64,000 nucleotides of DNA from the NCBI RefSeq assembly GCF_026230105.1, contig NC_079477.1, positions 9,615,001-9,679,000 on the forward strand. The letters run 5' to 3'. Within the stretch, counting starts at the first letter, position 1; each line of letters begins with the position of its first letter. Position numbers and translations under genes: made by a program. Under the pieces are notes generated by a model. The model did not search any database. It was not told the origin of the DNA and saw only the letters and a program-made list of their open reading frames with translations. The DNA is from Diorhabda sublineata. Its lineage: Eukaryota > Arthropoda > Insecta > Coleoptera > Chrysomelidae. Positions 36,031 through 47,240 of this stretch are shown piece after piece.

Positions 36031-36165
36031 TTAATATTTCCCGCCGTAGCATTGCAATGTCTGAAGAGAGCAACCATGGCAGCGGTCGTCTATCGTGCTG
36101 CACATCATACCTTCACCGCATTGTCCTAAGATATCCAGAGGACCACCACATCGATCTCCGGGTCC
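36031..36165 (-). CDS. Neuroparsin terminal coding exon
   Basis: Opens after acceptor TTTGTTACAG with GPGDRCGGPLDILGQC and ends with QCYGGKY and TAA at 36033-36031. It holds the signature GPGD-CGG loop and six of the conserved cysteines. The short C-terminus (five residues after the last Cys) lacks the extra C-terminal Cys of locust neuroparsin. Confidence 0.92.
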   Translation of the reverse strand, partial: GPGDRCGGPLDILGQCGEGMMCSTIDDRCHGCSLQTLQCYGGKY

Positions 36166-39100
36166 CTGTAACAAATATTAATAGGTGATAGACAAAGCGC
36201 GCAATAATAAATTTTTTTTTTGTGAAAAAATTTGAATCGTCTACGAAATTTACAAATAAAATAAATTCAAATTGATACCACATATTCCATAGTTGCATCT
36301 GAATTATATGATACGACAGGTGTAAGGTAACTTCACAGAAATAAATTATTTTACGTAACAATTTACATTAATTCAAATTATAATAGCTTCATGATTATAC
36401 AGGGTGCGATATAATAACTTTCAAATGCGCTCCATTTAGTCGATTGATGTCGCAGCGGAGTTTTGTCCAACATAGTTCCGTCGCCATAATGCGTTAGCCC
36501 AGTGAGAAGAATGAGTTTGCCGTCGAACGGATGTTCCACGATCAAAAACCAGCGCCCCATTCGGAAGCGCTTTAATTTTAGTCCAGTTGGCATTCAAAGT
36601 TTATTGTTTAGTGAATCACTACGTTAAAAAAAATTACCAATGCGACAAACCTTAGAATAGGAGTCCGGCGGCTCGTTAAATCAGCTGAGAACATTGAAGC
36701 AGTAAGAGCTTCAATATTGCGATTTTACAGCATTCTTTGAGCAAACATGCTTCAGAAGTTGGACTTCCCTCTCTTTCTATAAGGAGTTATCAATGAAGAC
36801 TTACATTTCCATCCATACAAGGTAGCAATTGTGCGGAAACTATCAGAACGTGACTAAAATTCTTGAAGGAAGGCGTGTAAGGTTCTTTTAAATGTGTTTC
36901 CTGTGGAATGTCCTTTGAATTTACCTGAAGTAGTTACCTTAGCAGCAATTATTGGCACCTGAGTCTTTGAGGAGAATTAAGTCTCAGTGTCAGTAATTTT
37001 GTGCTGATATATAAATATGTACAGGATTATTTTTTCACAGCTAGATGAATTTAACTTGACATTTGGTTTCAAAAAGACTGTGGAAGGGCATACCCCGCAA
37101 AAACATTGACGGTTATTTTAACTTTCCAGAAATTTTGTCCACTTTTTTATGGGATTTTTAAAATGTGTAGTTTCATATTAACCAATCCTAAATTCAAGTG
37201 TTGTAGGTTGTAACGTTTAAAAATTATCACCTACTAAACTGTCAAATAGGCTAAGAGTCAATGTTTCAAAAAATGAGGACGTATTGGGTGAGTGAAGAGT
37301 ACTATACTTTTGTGATGTATATGAAGTAGAAAAAAGTTTAAATAGCGTATTTATGCTAATACTTAATAGATTGACTAATTGATGTTTCGATTTAGCTAGT
37401 ACATGTGTTTTAACAAGTTTTGGTTCACATTTTTCGTTTAGCAAAAACAAGAAATATGATTTCAACAAATGCATCGTATTGTCATAAAACAAATGAAATC
37501 ATGAATTACAGATGATAAATGTGATACAAAACGTTTATGTTATACCAATAACATTTTTCGAAATTCACTTGGTGACTATGTATCAATTCATCATTATTTT
37601 CATTATAAATGTTACGAAATAATAATTTTTCTCATACCAGCTTTTAATAAGTAAGAAATTTGATTTAATGTGTACTCACCTTTGCACAGATTCTTCTATC
37701 GCAAGCATTTCGCACTTCACCCCAAATACAGACGTCAGCTGGCTCAGCGTTGCATTCAGCTTTGTCTTTGCACGGTTTACAGACCCATACACTTCCCATA
37801 CACCTACAATAATAAGAAAATTAATAACATTTTTTGATTTCTATTCTTGCTTAAGTTGGTAATTAGGATTCACATTTTTTTAGTAATCGATTAGAAAGTT
37901 GAAAGAGCTCAATTTAATATCCACAACGCAGGACCAGCAGTAATTGGTGAAACCGCGGGTAGATGATTGTGTATAAATGAAAGTTGCAAAAATTGTAGCA
38001 AAACGATTGGCAATTATTCTAATAGAAAATATCCGATGTGAAACAGGAAGTGAAGCCTTGACCCGGTCAATTAGCAATCCGCAAAATGTGAGATATGCAT
38101 ACAACGTTGGAATTGAAACTAGATTCGGATTGAGTCGTGCGCTCATCAATTCAGCCATTATTCACGGGCCTTATGTAAGACAATTCATGAGTTGGAAGGA
38201 GCACACATTATAAAGAATTATTTCGTGTGCTCTTATTCTACACATATCTGTCTCCTTTTTCTTCAATGTGTGTCTCCCATGCTATTTACAAAATGGCTTC
38301 TCGTACACCCCTAAAAGAAGCGTATTAGAACATTACATGTAGTGGAATTTCCTCTTTTCTTTTGCATCTTTGAGATTGAGCATCATGTGTGTTGCCCATC
38401 ATCTTGAGGTGCTTTGACGTATACCAGTGGCCAATAATCAACCCAATGATCAGCCTTAGTTGACTTCTTTCGAGTTGGATCTGACAGTACAGCAGTATCT
38501 TGGATGCCCTCTTGAAGAGGATTTTGGTGTGATGCATGCCGGTGATTTACAGACACCTGATTACAAATCTGTCCATGACACTTTTGATGACACCATCGGA
38601 TACGGGAATTGGGGAGACCGTTAGCGTATTGGTGGCAGCACTTTCCGCCGTTTATTCCCTGATACCAGAGAAAATTTAACATACCGGCTCGATGTAGTTT
38701 TGTACCACTTTAGAAATGATTACCACCGTTCCAGTACCTAAAGAACTTGTTAACAATCTTAAGAATGATTTAGAAATAATAACACCATAAAATTTTTTTT
38801 GGGTAATAGGACAGTCATCTTTTATATTGATAAAATATTTATTGATGAATCTGTATTATTAAACAGACTAATTGTGGTTCAAGGAAGTAATCTTATATCC
38901 AAACTAAAATATCAGGTGATAAGTATGCAATTACATACATTTTTGGGGCGCATCCTATATAAAAATTATCAGTCCGTTAGTAATTTTTTCGTGAACAAAA
39001 GGAATTATTCGAATTTAGTGGAAAATATATTGACTGAAAAATAAAAAAGGCGTAATATCAACCCTCAAAAATATGTGTTTGGGGAAAGAATATTCGTTTC

Positions 39101-41105
39101 TACGGTCAATTATGGTGGTTGTTTTAATTGATTATTGAGGCTGAAGTGAAAATTTATTAATCAAAATAGAATATTGAGAAAAAAGAATACATCCATCTTA
39201 AGTGTTCTGAGTTTGAAAAGGATTTGAGTCGACGAATATGTCCAAATTCGAGTCAAATAGCAAAGCAAAGTGAAGAAAAATTGCGATGAATACACATTAA
39301 TAAGAATAAACTTGAAAAATAATTATTTTGGCTAGTGCAGTGTTTTTTAAATTTCTTACTATCTTTCAAAATAATTATTTCAAAAGGTATTTGACTTGCA
39401 TTAACCTTGAGACGGTCAACGTATCTAATCAAAGAATGGCATTTAGCCGTTTGACGCTTAACAATAATACAGACTGATTTATCTGGGAATGAAATAAAAT
39501 TTTAGTTGTATCTTCACCACCAATTACCTAAATAAATCCAGGACGATATCTATGTCTTATTAGTTATTAAAGAGTTATTATAATCATTATTCTAGGGGAG
39601 AAGTTCCATAAATTCAATTATATAACTCGAAAAAAATTTAATGGTTAAAATATTTCCATTTGTATTTTCAGTCATTTTCACATAACATATTGATGTAATT
39701 AGGGTGTTCCAATTTAGAGATATGACGTTATAGTTGATTATGTTAAATAACAATGTAACGTTAATAGCTACTTTTATATACATAGCTGCTAAATATTGAA
39801 TATTTTTCTATAATATAGAAGGAAAATGGAATCAAACAAAAGCTTTTTTTGATATTTGTACAGCCTGTATACTTTATCATGTTATAAAAAACCAGTAATT
39901 TATCACGGGGAGAGGAAAGTAATGTAGTTTATGTGTTAATCGATATTTTTCAGTTCATTGTCTACTTTCTACTGTCTACTTTTAATTTAATTTTAGATTT
40001 TGAAATTTGTAATTGCGACTAACAACATTAGTGATTTTAATCCAAGACTTTTGTATGAAATTATTGATTATTGAAATTTTACAAAAGATTAGGGCAAGAG
40101 CACGTTACCTATCTATTCAGGTTAGGGGAAAGAGCAAGCAAGAAAAACCAATTCGAATTAACAAACTTTCTTTAAGGAAAGTATCAAAATATCTGTTCAA
40201 CACTATATTTATATTTGGACGATGATTCTGATTGAATAATTTGACACTACTACAATATTTGGAATTATTTTAAGAAGAATTGACTAATTTGCTTCTTAGA
40301 CTTTACAAATAGAGACATATGGACGTGTTTCTTTTCTTTGTGATTATATCGATATTGTCTTTCAAACCGGTGGATGAAGAGGATCTATCAAATCGATTTC
40401 CAGATTCCAATCTATTGAAGTTCTTTTTATAGGGGTGCTTGGATTTCAAAAATTTCAAGACCAAACCGATAGAGAGACAAATAATAAATAAGTGCAGATT
40501 AAGTTGAATGGTAATTAGGATAACGTTAAATAGTCAACTACGAGGATTTATTCATATTTCGTTACTGCAGACCTTTATAACCCATGACTATTCTCACCGT
40601 TCCCCAATTCTTCTCTACAGGTTGCGAACCTTGACCTTTACACTCCAATTCAATTGTACCTGCCTAATACCCTTTAACACCGCACACAACAATTTTTTTG
40701 GCTTTCCTATTCTTTGTTATCTCCTTACCCTTCATTAACTATCAGTTTAAAATATATATTTTCTAGTATCCTTGTGATATGTCCAACCATCTCACTCATT
40801 GAGCATTTATGAATCTTCAAGATTTTGTTTGTAATTGTGAGAATTTATTAAGAAATGATTAAATTCAATTCTTTGATTATCATGTGATTGGTAAATTATG
40901 AAAATTTGATATTTAGGACGATATATGGGTACGGGTATAAACTATTATTGTTTGTAAACAATCGTAATTGAAAGTAGTATTTGTATTATTGAATTTAATT
41001 CATATTACATATCCCTTCTCAAAACGAGAATTATACTTACATATCAGGGTGTAACAAAAAAATGACAGAGATTATCAACATCATTAAAGTAATTGCAGAG
41101 TTCAT
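36031..41105 (-). CDS. Neuroparsin (secreted Cys-rich neuropeptide), three coding exons
   Basis: Coding exons are 41105-41041, 37803-37680 and 36165-36031; joined they give 107 residues and a stop. The product starts with a hydrophobic signal peptide (about residues 1-25). A cysteine-rich body follows with Cys at 30, 33, 39, 47, 56, 61, 69, 79, 85, 92, 95 and 102, plus Cys23 near the signal cleavage area. Residues 61-71 read CAKGPGDRCGG, the neuroparsin signature, followed by GQCGEGMMC and HGCSLQTLQC, matching the locust neuroparsin layout. Family knowledge: neuroparsins are brain-made secreted peptides related in fold to the IGF-binding-protein N-terminal domain; they act in reproduction and metabolism (ovary ecdysteroidogenic hormone in mosquitoes). 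Introns are 3,237 and 1,514 bp with GT-AG ends in phases 2 and 0. The frame is intact and every splice phase fits, so I infer a functional gene. The fly D. melanogaster lacks this gene, so this is a non-Drosophila insect. Confidence 0.92.
36380..37030 (+). pseudogene. Insect DDE transposase remnant in neuroparsin intron
   Basis: The + strand frame gives GVRRLVKSAENIEAVRASIL, then NEDLHFHPYKVAIVRKLSER, RKACKVLLNVFPVECPL and EVVTLAAIIGT-stop-VFEEN. This is the familiar insect transposase series (VRSPENIEAVR...HEDLHFHPYKMAIVQKLSERD...SPKVTVWCAI...FFEEN). It has several stops and lacks the catalytic end. It sits in the last neuroparsin intron in the opposite orientation to the gene. Confidence 0.78.
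37680..37803 (-). CDS. Neuroparsin middle coding exon
   Basis: 124 bases between acceptor TTATTGTAG and donor AAG|gtgagt. It encodes residues 22 (last base) to 63, with CKPC, KAEC, ADVC, NAC and RRICAK. The WGEVRNACDRRICAK stretch aligns with the corresponding YGDV...RKVCAK segment of known neuroparsins. The exon closes on a codon boundary directly before the GPGD motif of the last exon. Confidence 0.92.
37880..38250. other. Unidentified open frames and a hairpin in neuroparsin intron
   Basis: A 78-codon + strand frame (37977-38213) and a 92-codon - strand frame (38158-37880) overlap. Both look more protein-like than their surroundings, but I recognise neither. A hairpin with exact 8-bp arms GAGCACAC/GTGTGCTC (about 38200-38232) follows. 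Probably part of a repeat element. Confidence 0.3.
38290..38690 (-). mobile_element. Non-LTR retrotransposon RNase H domain fragment
   Basis: One - strand frame reads TLTVSPIPVSDGVIKSVMDR, then (past a stop) ITGMHHTKILFKRASKIL, ERSQLRLIIGLIIGHWYTSK and HLKMMGNTHDAQSQRC, then KRKEEIPLHVM. This fits the end of the RNase H domain and the C-terminal zinc knuckle of Jockey/R1-type pol proteins (SRSQLRLLVGLLTGHWYLNKHLKMMGI...C...C..EEETPLHVLC). Stops are present; 5' truncated. Confidence 0.75.
38700..41034. other. Neuroparsin first intron, no feature recognised
   Basis: AT-rich intron sequence with no further supported gene or repeat. Confidence 0.4.
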
Positions 41106-41142
41106 TTTTGTGATGTCAAAATTTTCTTTCGAAGTACTTGTC
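41041..41142 (-). CDS. Neuroparsin exon with start codon and signal peptide
   Basis: The ATG is at 41105-41103 and the coding part encodes MNSAITLMMLIISVIFLLHP followed by D and two bases of the next codon. It ends at a strong donor (AT|gtaagt, donor read from 41040 downward). The two leftover bases join the G of the next exon to make ATG (Met22), so the phase is right. Upstream of the ATG, a polypyrimidine tract ending in TTTCAG (AG at 41144-41143) is a good acceptor. That leaves 37 bases of 5' UTR here and implies at least one non-coding exon at higher coordinates, which I could not place. Confidence 0.85.
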
Positions 41143-43875
41143 CTGAAACAAATAAAAACTAATTATTTACTGCTCAAATATTTCCGTCAGATTTTTATTG
41201 GAAACCAGACAAATAGTATATAATGAGAACTGCTGAATTTATGAGGAAAATGATTTATGTATGTGAAAGTTTTGATGTTAAACTTACTGAACATTTTGTA
41301 TATTAGTATGCATGACTATACAAACTTTACTCATTAGCGGATTAGCAGCTAATTTTTAACAAGTAAAAAGTTTTATACAATTATTTAAATAATTTTAAAA
41401 ACCAATTGTACCAAAATTTACTCTAAAAATTTCATTTATAGTGCATTCTAAAATAAATGAAGTGTGGTTTCTTATTTTAATCGGAATTAATTTTTTTTTC
41501 TATAAGATCGAAAATAATTTTAGAATAAAAATTAAATTGAAAGTTGTAAATTGTAAGCTGCCTTTCCGAACTTTGAACTCAAATTATTTTATATTTGAAG
41601 CTTGAATTCGCTATTGTTTATTTTACATAAAAACATTATAAAAATTTCAATTTCGAAGTAGTTTAATGAACAATGCTATTATATAATGACAAAAATGCCA
41701 AATAGCACATTCTGTTTCATGAAAAGATATAAAATATTTGAAATTCTTTTTTATTTAAGAAGCGAGAAAGTAAGCGGAAGCTGATTAAGAGTGATGAAAC
41801 TTTGATTAGAAAATTTCATTTAAACAGACAGAAAAACTAACAAAAAATGTAATAAATAGACATGAATATTACAACCCAGTATTTAAGGAAATTTGAAAAA
41901 GGAAAAAAAATAGATTTCACATTTAGCTACTCAACATATTCTAAACAGAAAGACCAACTAAGAGATAAACAGAATAATTAAGATATGAAAAAAGAAAATG
42001 TTAGAGAAAAATAGTAGTATCAATGAATGCGTGTTAATGATGTATCCATGATTAGATTTACAAATAATCCGAAGCGAAGGAAGCCTAAACTTAAGTACAA
42101 CTAATTATTCCATACTTAGCAAAAGAGATCAGTGAAAATATGTATATTTTAAACATAATGCACAAGTAAGAATTTGAGGTTTTTGAGTACATTTTTTTCC
42201 AAATTCTTCATTTTCAGTTGGTATTACCATTTCCCATAAGTATAAAAAGTCACCAAGTGAATATAACTACAATATATGCCCATCAGAGAACGAGAAAATT
42301 TGAATTACTATCTGACAAAGTTCATCATAGTTTCTTGAGGAGTTTTACTATTGAATAATTTGTACAGGTTAGGGCATTTGGGGAATTTCCCTCTATCGAT
42401 TGTCTTTGGAACTACATATTTTTCCCAAAGAAAACTTTAGAGGTAATTGAACATAAATTTTTAGAATGCTGCTAGTCTTATATCGAATTTCATTCCATGG
42501 ATACAGATTTCTTAGATTCTACTTTCATAGAAAACAGAAAACAACGATATAGATGTAAAAGGAAATGGGATTAAATGTATCTAAATAATATGTTTAAGTT
42601 CTTGAAAACAGAGCCCCAAGAAAAGTACAAGATGCCTTAGATATTGATAGCTCATCAAATCGTGGGAGAACATGTAGTTATAACAATTTACAATTGAAAT
42701 TATCAAAGGAAAAAGAGCTTGCTTCAGCTTTGAGAGAAAATAATCATTCCAAATGTGGTCCAGCAGCAGTATAGAAATTTACTTTCTCTATGAACTTTAG
42801 ATGAGACAGTTCCAGAGCCTTGTATAGCTGATTCCAACCATGAAGAATGGACTAACGTTTGAAACTAACATACATGTTGGACTCATTATGTACGAAAATA
42901 CAATTTTCTATTACTATGAGTCAAGTGAGTACAACATAAAAATTGTAGATGTTAATGTAATCAAGAAGAAACCTAGACAAAACTTAAATCAAAAGAATTA
43001 GTTGAAGTTCCATGAGCATAATTAAATCTATAAAATAATTTTTAAATTTCAAATTTGGTATAATAAGTATATGGTATATTTTCGATTAATATTCCATACT
43101 AACCCCTAATATTAGACGTGAATGAAGCACAACTAAAGTCACTAAGAATAGTTTGTTGAATTATTGATGTCACAATCAAATTAAGAGTTTGAATTATTAA
43201 GTGATTTTCATGCTGTAACAATTAATTTATAAATTTTCGTATTAAGAAATCAAATAATAATTGAAAAATTGAATTATATCATTGAAGGTATCAACAAAGC
43301 TATAAAAAATAGTCATTATTAGTTATTTATAGAGCCCATTACAATAAGAACAAAACTATGTTTTCAATCCTTAAAAAAACATAATAAAACTAACTATCGA
43401 CTGATAACGTCATAAATCAATGTTGCACCAGCTTAATGTTTTGAGAAAAAATGAAATTAATAGCTTAATTGTTATATATTATCAATTTTTAACTACTTCC
43501 TGTTTGATAATAGAATTGGTGATAGATCTATTAATTGTTAATAGTTATAATTAAGTTATTGTTATAAAAGAATCAATAAGATTGTCCATAAAATTATTCA
43601 TAAGTTTCAAACTATTGGAACAAAACTTTCTATGCAACAAACCAAGCTAGATAATACCGTATCGTCTTTATATCGCATAAATATAGAGGGACCGGTAAGT
43701 AATGTCGAATATGTGCATGCTGATACCTTATTGTCATTTGTCAGCTAATTGTATACTTTAAATTCAAAGTAAAAGACATTTTAACTTTTTCGCAATTTTA
43801 GTTGAAATGGTCAATTAAATACTAAAAAAACAAATCCGGAATTGTATGATTTTTGATTTTCTCTAGACTAGAAAT
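41143..43875. other. Neuroparsin upstream region, no gene recognised
   Basis: AT-rich. A promoter and a non-coding first exon of neuroparsin are expected in this direction but could not be fixed. A weak transposase-like phrase at 42440-42500 is discussed among rejected items. Confidence 0.3.
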
Positions 43876-43879
43876 ACAA

Positions 43880-44345
43880 CAATGCCTAAATGGTTCTCTG
43901 AGTTCACATCAGGTAATTTTGATCTCTCTGACTTCTATCGATCATATTCCCCATAATTTGTCTGGTGAGAACAAAATCAACCGACACATGCTACTTATTG
44001 CTTTAAAGGTACCAAACTGAACCGTTTTTTCATCGTTTGATCACTGAAAACGAAAATTGAGTCCTATATGATAATCTAAAACAAAAAAGGCAGTATCCCT
44101 CTAAAAATGGATCACCCCAAAGTAGATTTGTTCATTTTGAAGTGCTGAAACTTGAATATACTCTTAATACAGATCTTTACTGTGTACAATCTTTAATCGA
44201 AAAGTATCCGTCGATTATCAACAGAAAAAAGTGTTATCCTGCAACACCACAAAACTAGACCGCATTATGTAGACCGAAAAATTATTAATTGAGGTGAAAG
44301 GTATTGCATCGCCAACCAAACTACATATTGATGGTGACAGACTAA
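43880..44345 (+). pseudogene. Mariner transposase (irritans-like) with internal deletion
   Basis: In order: KWFSEFTSGNFDLSDFYRS (cf. WFKRFRSGDFDLKDEPRSGRP), HNLSGENKINRHMLLIALKV (cf. HELSEKNKNRRVDICSSLL), PFFHRLITENEN, VLYDNLKQKRQYPSKNGSP (cf. VLYDNPKRKRQWL) and VHFEVLKLEYTLNTDLYCVQ followed by SLIEKYPSIINRKK. The HTH-to-linker part between the first two blocks is deleted, and the first catalytic motif TGDE has become TENE. It ends before the HDNARPH block or with it heavily damaged. Confidence 0.78.
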
Positions 44346-44439
44346 AGTAAGAAACACCAAAAAACTAAGAAAGGACACCAGATCTCAGGACATATGAAGT
44401 AGGTAGCTTAAAGAACTAGCTTCTAGCTGAACAATTTCA

Positions 44440-46120
44440 TAATGTTATGTCCACAACTTCAGAGAATAAGCTAACGTGAGAATAGGTCGAAATGGAATGG
44501 CGAGAAATAGAAAAAGAAATGAAGGAATGAATGATTTGATGAAGATCGCTGAAAAGCATTGAGAAGAAGAAACAGGGCAAGATAATTGAAGTTAAATAAT
44601 CCATCTGATGAAATAAATAAGGAGTATGCAGATCAAAGGAAAAATGCAAAAATGTTTGCAGAAGTAAAAAACGGGAAAATTTAGAAAAACTAATAAAAGA
44701 ACTTTATATAAATAAAGGTATAAAAAAATTTCCACCAAGATGCAAGAAGAAGCAAGAAATCAGTCGTAGTTGGGCAGAGATACTATCGACGTACAAACGG
44801 ATGTCTAATAAGAAACAGAAAAGGAAAAGTTTATAGGTGGAGGCAATACTTTGATGAACCTCCAAATGAACAGGAAAACGCAGAAAGTGAGTCGCAGGAA
44901 GAGGAGTAAGAGAGCTACCAAACTCCTATAGTGAAACCATCAACAGAAATTGAAATGAAGGATGTAATAAAGATAAGCAATTATTTGCCCCATGCATAAG
45001 AAGGGAGATAAGACTGACTGCAGAAATTACAGGAGCATTACTTTACTGGATGTTGTGTATAAAGTGCTGGCGAGAATCATAAGAAACCGATTAGATAAAT
45101 ACTACAAACAAGTGGAGGAGTATCAAGGCGAGTATCAAAATAGGAAGATCTACTAGCAATCAAATTTTTGTGTTAAAAACAATACAGAATAAGCATTTAC
45201 TTAATTTGAAGCTATTATTTATCGACGTTAAATAGGCATATGATTCAATATCATTAAAATACCTGCTCTAGCAAAACTTGGAATACCTAAAAAATTAATA
45301 TGATTGGTGAAACTGACACTAAGCAAAACATAGTATCCATAGAAGGAAGCTTATCAACAGTGGATTACGATTAGTGGTAGTGGATTACGATTCCAAGGAA
45401 TGATTTATAATAATAAAAGGCAAGTACTACTACAAAAAAATGTTCTTACTATTTGAAAAGATAGCTAAAAGATATGAGCTACGTCTCAACGAACATAAGA
45501 CCAAACATATGGAAATGGGTAAAGACTTTTTCAGTGACAACCAATTAAAAATGACAACAGAGCAAAACAAGGAGTTCCGATTCGATAGAGTCCTAGAGTT
45601 TGAATAGCCGGGAGCCACGGTAAACAAGTAAAGGGAACGAGATTGACAAGAGACAATTAAACAGTTGGAATTCTATTAATGACCAAAGATATCTCAAGAG
45701 TAGCGAAGCTAAGAGTGTAAGTACAGTTATACAACCTACGGTGTTATATGGTAGTGAATTCTGGGTCATGAATAAGAAAAAGGAAAACACGCTAAATGCA
45801 TGGGAGAGAGGAGAATTGGGGTAGAGGTACGAATGAATTAGGGGTACGAGCGGAACAAGATCAATGGGGAAGAAGAACGAATTCAGATATTGAAAAGTTA
45901 TATGGTCAAGCAGACACCGGCTATATATTAAGGGCAAAAATACTACGTTGGTTGGGGCATATAGACAGAAAATAGGTGTGTGAAGAGAGTGTAGACGGCA
46001 GGAAGGAAGGAAGAAAAGAGCATCCTCGTAGAAAATGGCTAGATGCTTGTTAAGTAGACTTACATAAGACTGGTGCAATGCGCTACTAATAATTATAGCA
46101 ATTGATTGCAGATGTACATA
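44440..46120 (+). mobile_element. RTE-type LINE, decayed, from linker to 3' end
   Basis: 44470-44940 has Lys/Glu-rich sequence with RNRKGKVYRWRQYFDEPPNE (the linker before RT). 45000-45260 reads HKKGDKTDCRNYRSITLLDV, VYKVLARIIRNRLDKYYKQV and LLFIDVK-stop-AYDSI (RT motifs). 45440-45520 reads LFEKIAKRYELRLNEHKTKH. The C-terminal part follows with KAKILRWLGHIDRK-like sequence near 45940 and a PRRKWLDA-like block at 46025. Many stops. The - strand open frames here are shadows of this element. Confidence 0.85.
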
Positions 46121-46925
46121 TTACCATATTACAATATCATATTTTGTTTCATTATTTGAATATGAAGAAATTAATGCCGAACAAAAATTTGAGATTCCTC
46201 AATGATGCTATTCATTTTATTCTTGTAAAACAGCGTCGAAGAAATGATTGAGTTTCTGTTCAAACTATTTCTCAATTCAGTTTCTTTTGGAGCCTGGATG
46301 GGAAGAATCTTACGATTTAAAAGGTAATAGATTAAAGAGTTTCAATTAATTAAAAAAGTAGGTATTTAGAGCACAAAATAAATAATATTTGAAGCACAGA
46401 TAGTAAACATCAATGATTGTTGCAGTTTTTAAAACTAATGAACCGTTAGCAACATCTTTAAGATATTGTCATCTTCTCGACATCAATTTCAAGTTCTTTT
46501 TTTCCATAAATCATTGTTTATAATCTTTCTAGAGGTTAGGGATGTGATGAAAAATATGGAGAATGAATTCTTCTAGCTTGCATCTATTCTAACTCTCATT
46601 TTCTCATGTTTGGAGTCAAGTAGCGACAAGTTCAAACTCGGACTTATCAGCCTGTTAGCAAAACCAATTTGACAAATCCTATTTGCTGGGTCTATAATGG
46701 AACATAGATATTAAGAAGCGCATCAAATTCAACATCAAGTTGATAAAAAATACCTAAGTAGCTTACGGAATGCTGAAATATGTATATTGTGATTACCTAG
46801 TAACTTTGAAGTTTATTCACAATAGATATTAGTGGAAATAAGCCATTTCGAATAACAAATGAAAATGGGTAAAATGAGGACGAACTGTTTTGTTCAAACA
46901 GACTATTCGAAAGGTTAGTGAACAG
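46121..46925. other. No feature recognised
   Basis: AT-rich, no supported gene or repeat. Confidence 0.4.
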
Positions 46926-46929
46926 TTAA

Positions 46930-47240
46930 TTTGCGATTAAGACTATTGCGTGCTCAATTTATTCAGAGACTTTTCACTGATGAAAAAAATCGTATATAAT
47001 TTGCTTTGATTCAAATGACCCGAATATAACTCCAAAAATTGTTACTGGAGGTGAAAGTGGCTCGATGGAAAATCGAACTAAAAAGCCAAGTGAAAATCGA
47101 ACCTCAATATCATGAGTTCGTTCCCAGGATAAAAACTGCGAGCAAATTTTACAAATAGACGCTGGAATATTTACGAAACGATATGCAAATGGAAAGGCTT
47201 TGAAATGGGCCCATAGCTTTCTTCTTTAAAATGACATTTT
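46930..47240 (+). pseudogene. Mariner transposase remnant
   Basis: The frame reads DPNITPKIVTGGESGSMENR then TKKPSENRTS, matching the mariner block NDPNFLKRIITGDESWVYGYDPETKQQSSQW. The catalytic Asp in TGDES is lost (TGGES). The downstream catalytic motifs are unreadable. Confidence 0.5.

Noticed and set aside
36378..36593. - strand frame of 71 codons, considered as a neuroparsin exon
   Set aside because: It overlaps the + strand transposase remnant, has no Cys pattern, and the neuroparsin exons join without it.
42430..42560. Phrase EVIEHKFLECC...IEFHSMDT resembling the EHKFLESGHSHMEVDSVH block of the 5.6-8.1 kb element
   Set aside because: Only about 20 codons, with a stop inside and no supporting flanking blocks or inverted ends.
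45430..46078. Two - strand open frames of 65 and 161 codons
   Set aside because: They are antisense shadows of the + strand RTE LINE, whose A-rich codons give long open antisense frames rich in Phe/Leu/Ser.
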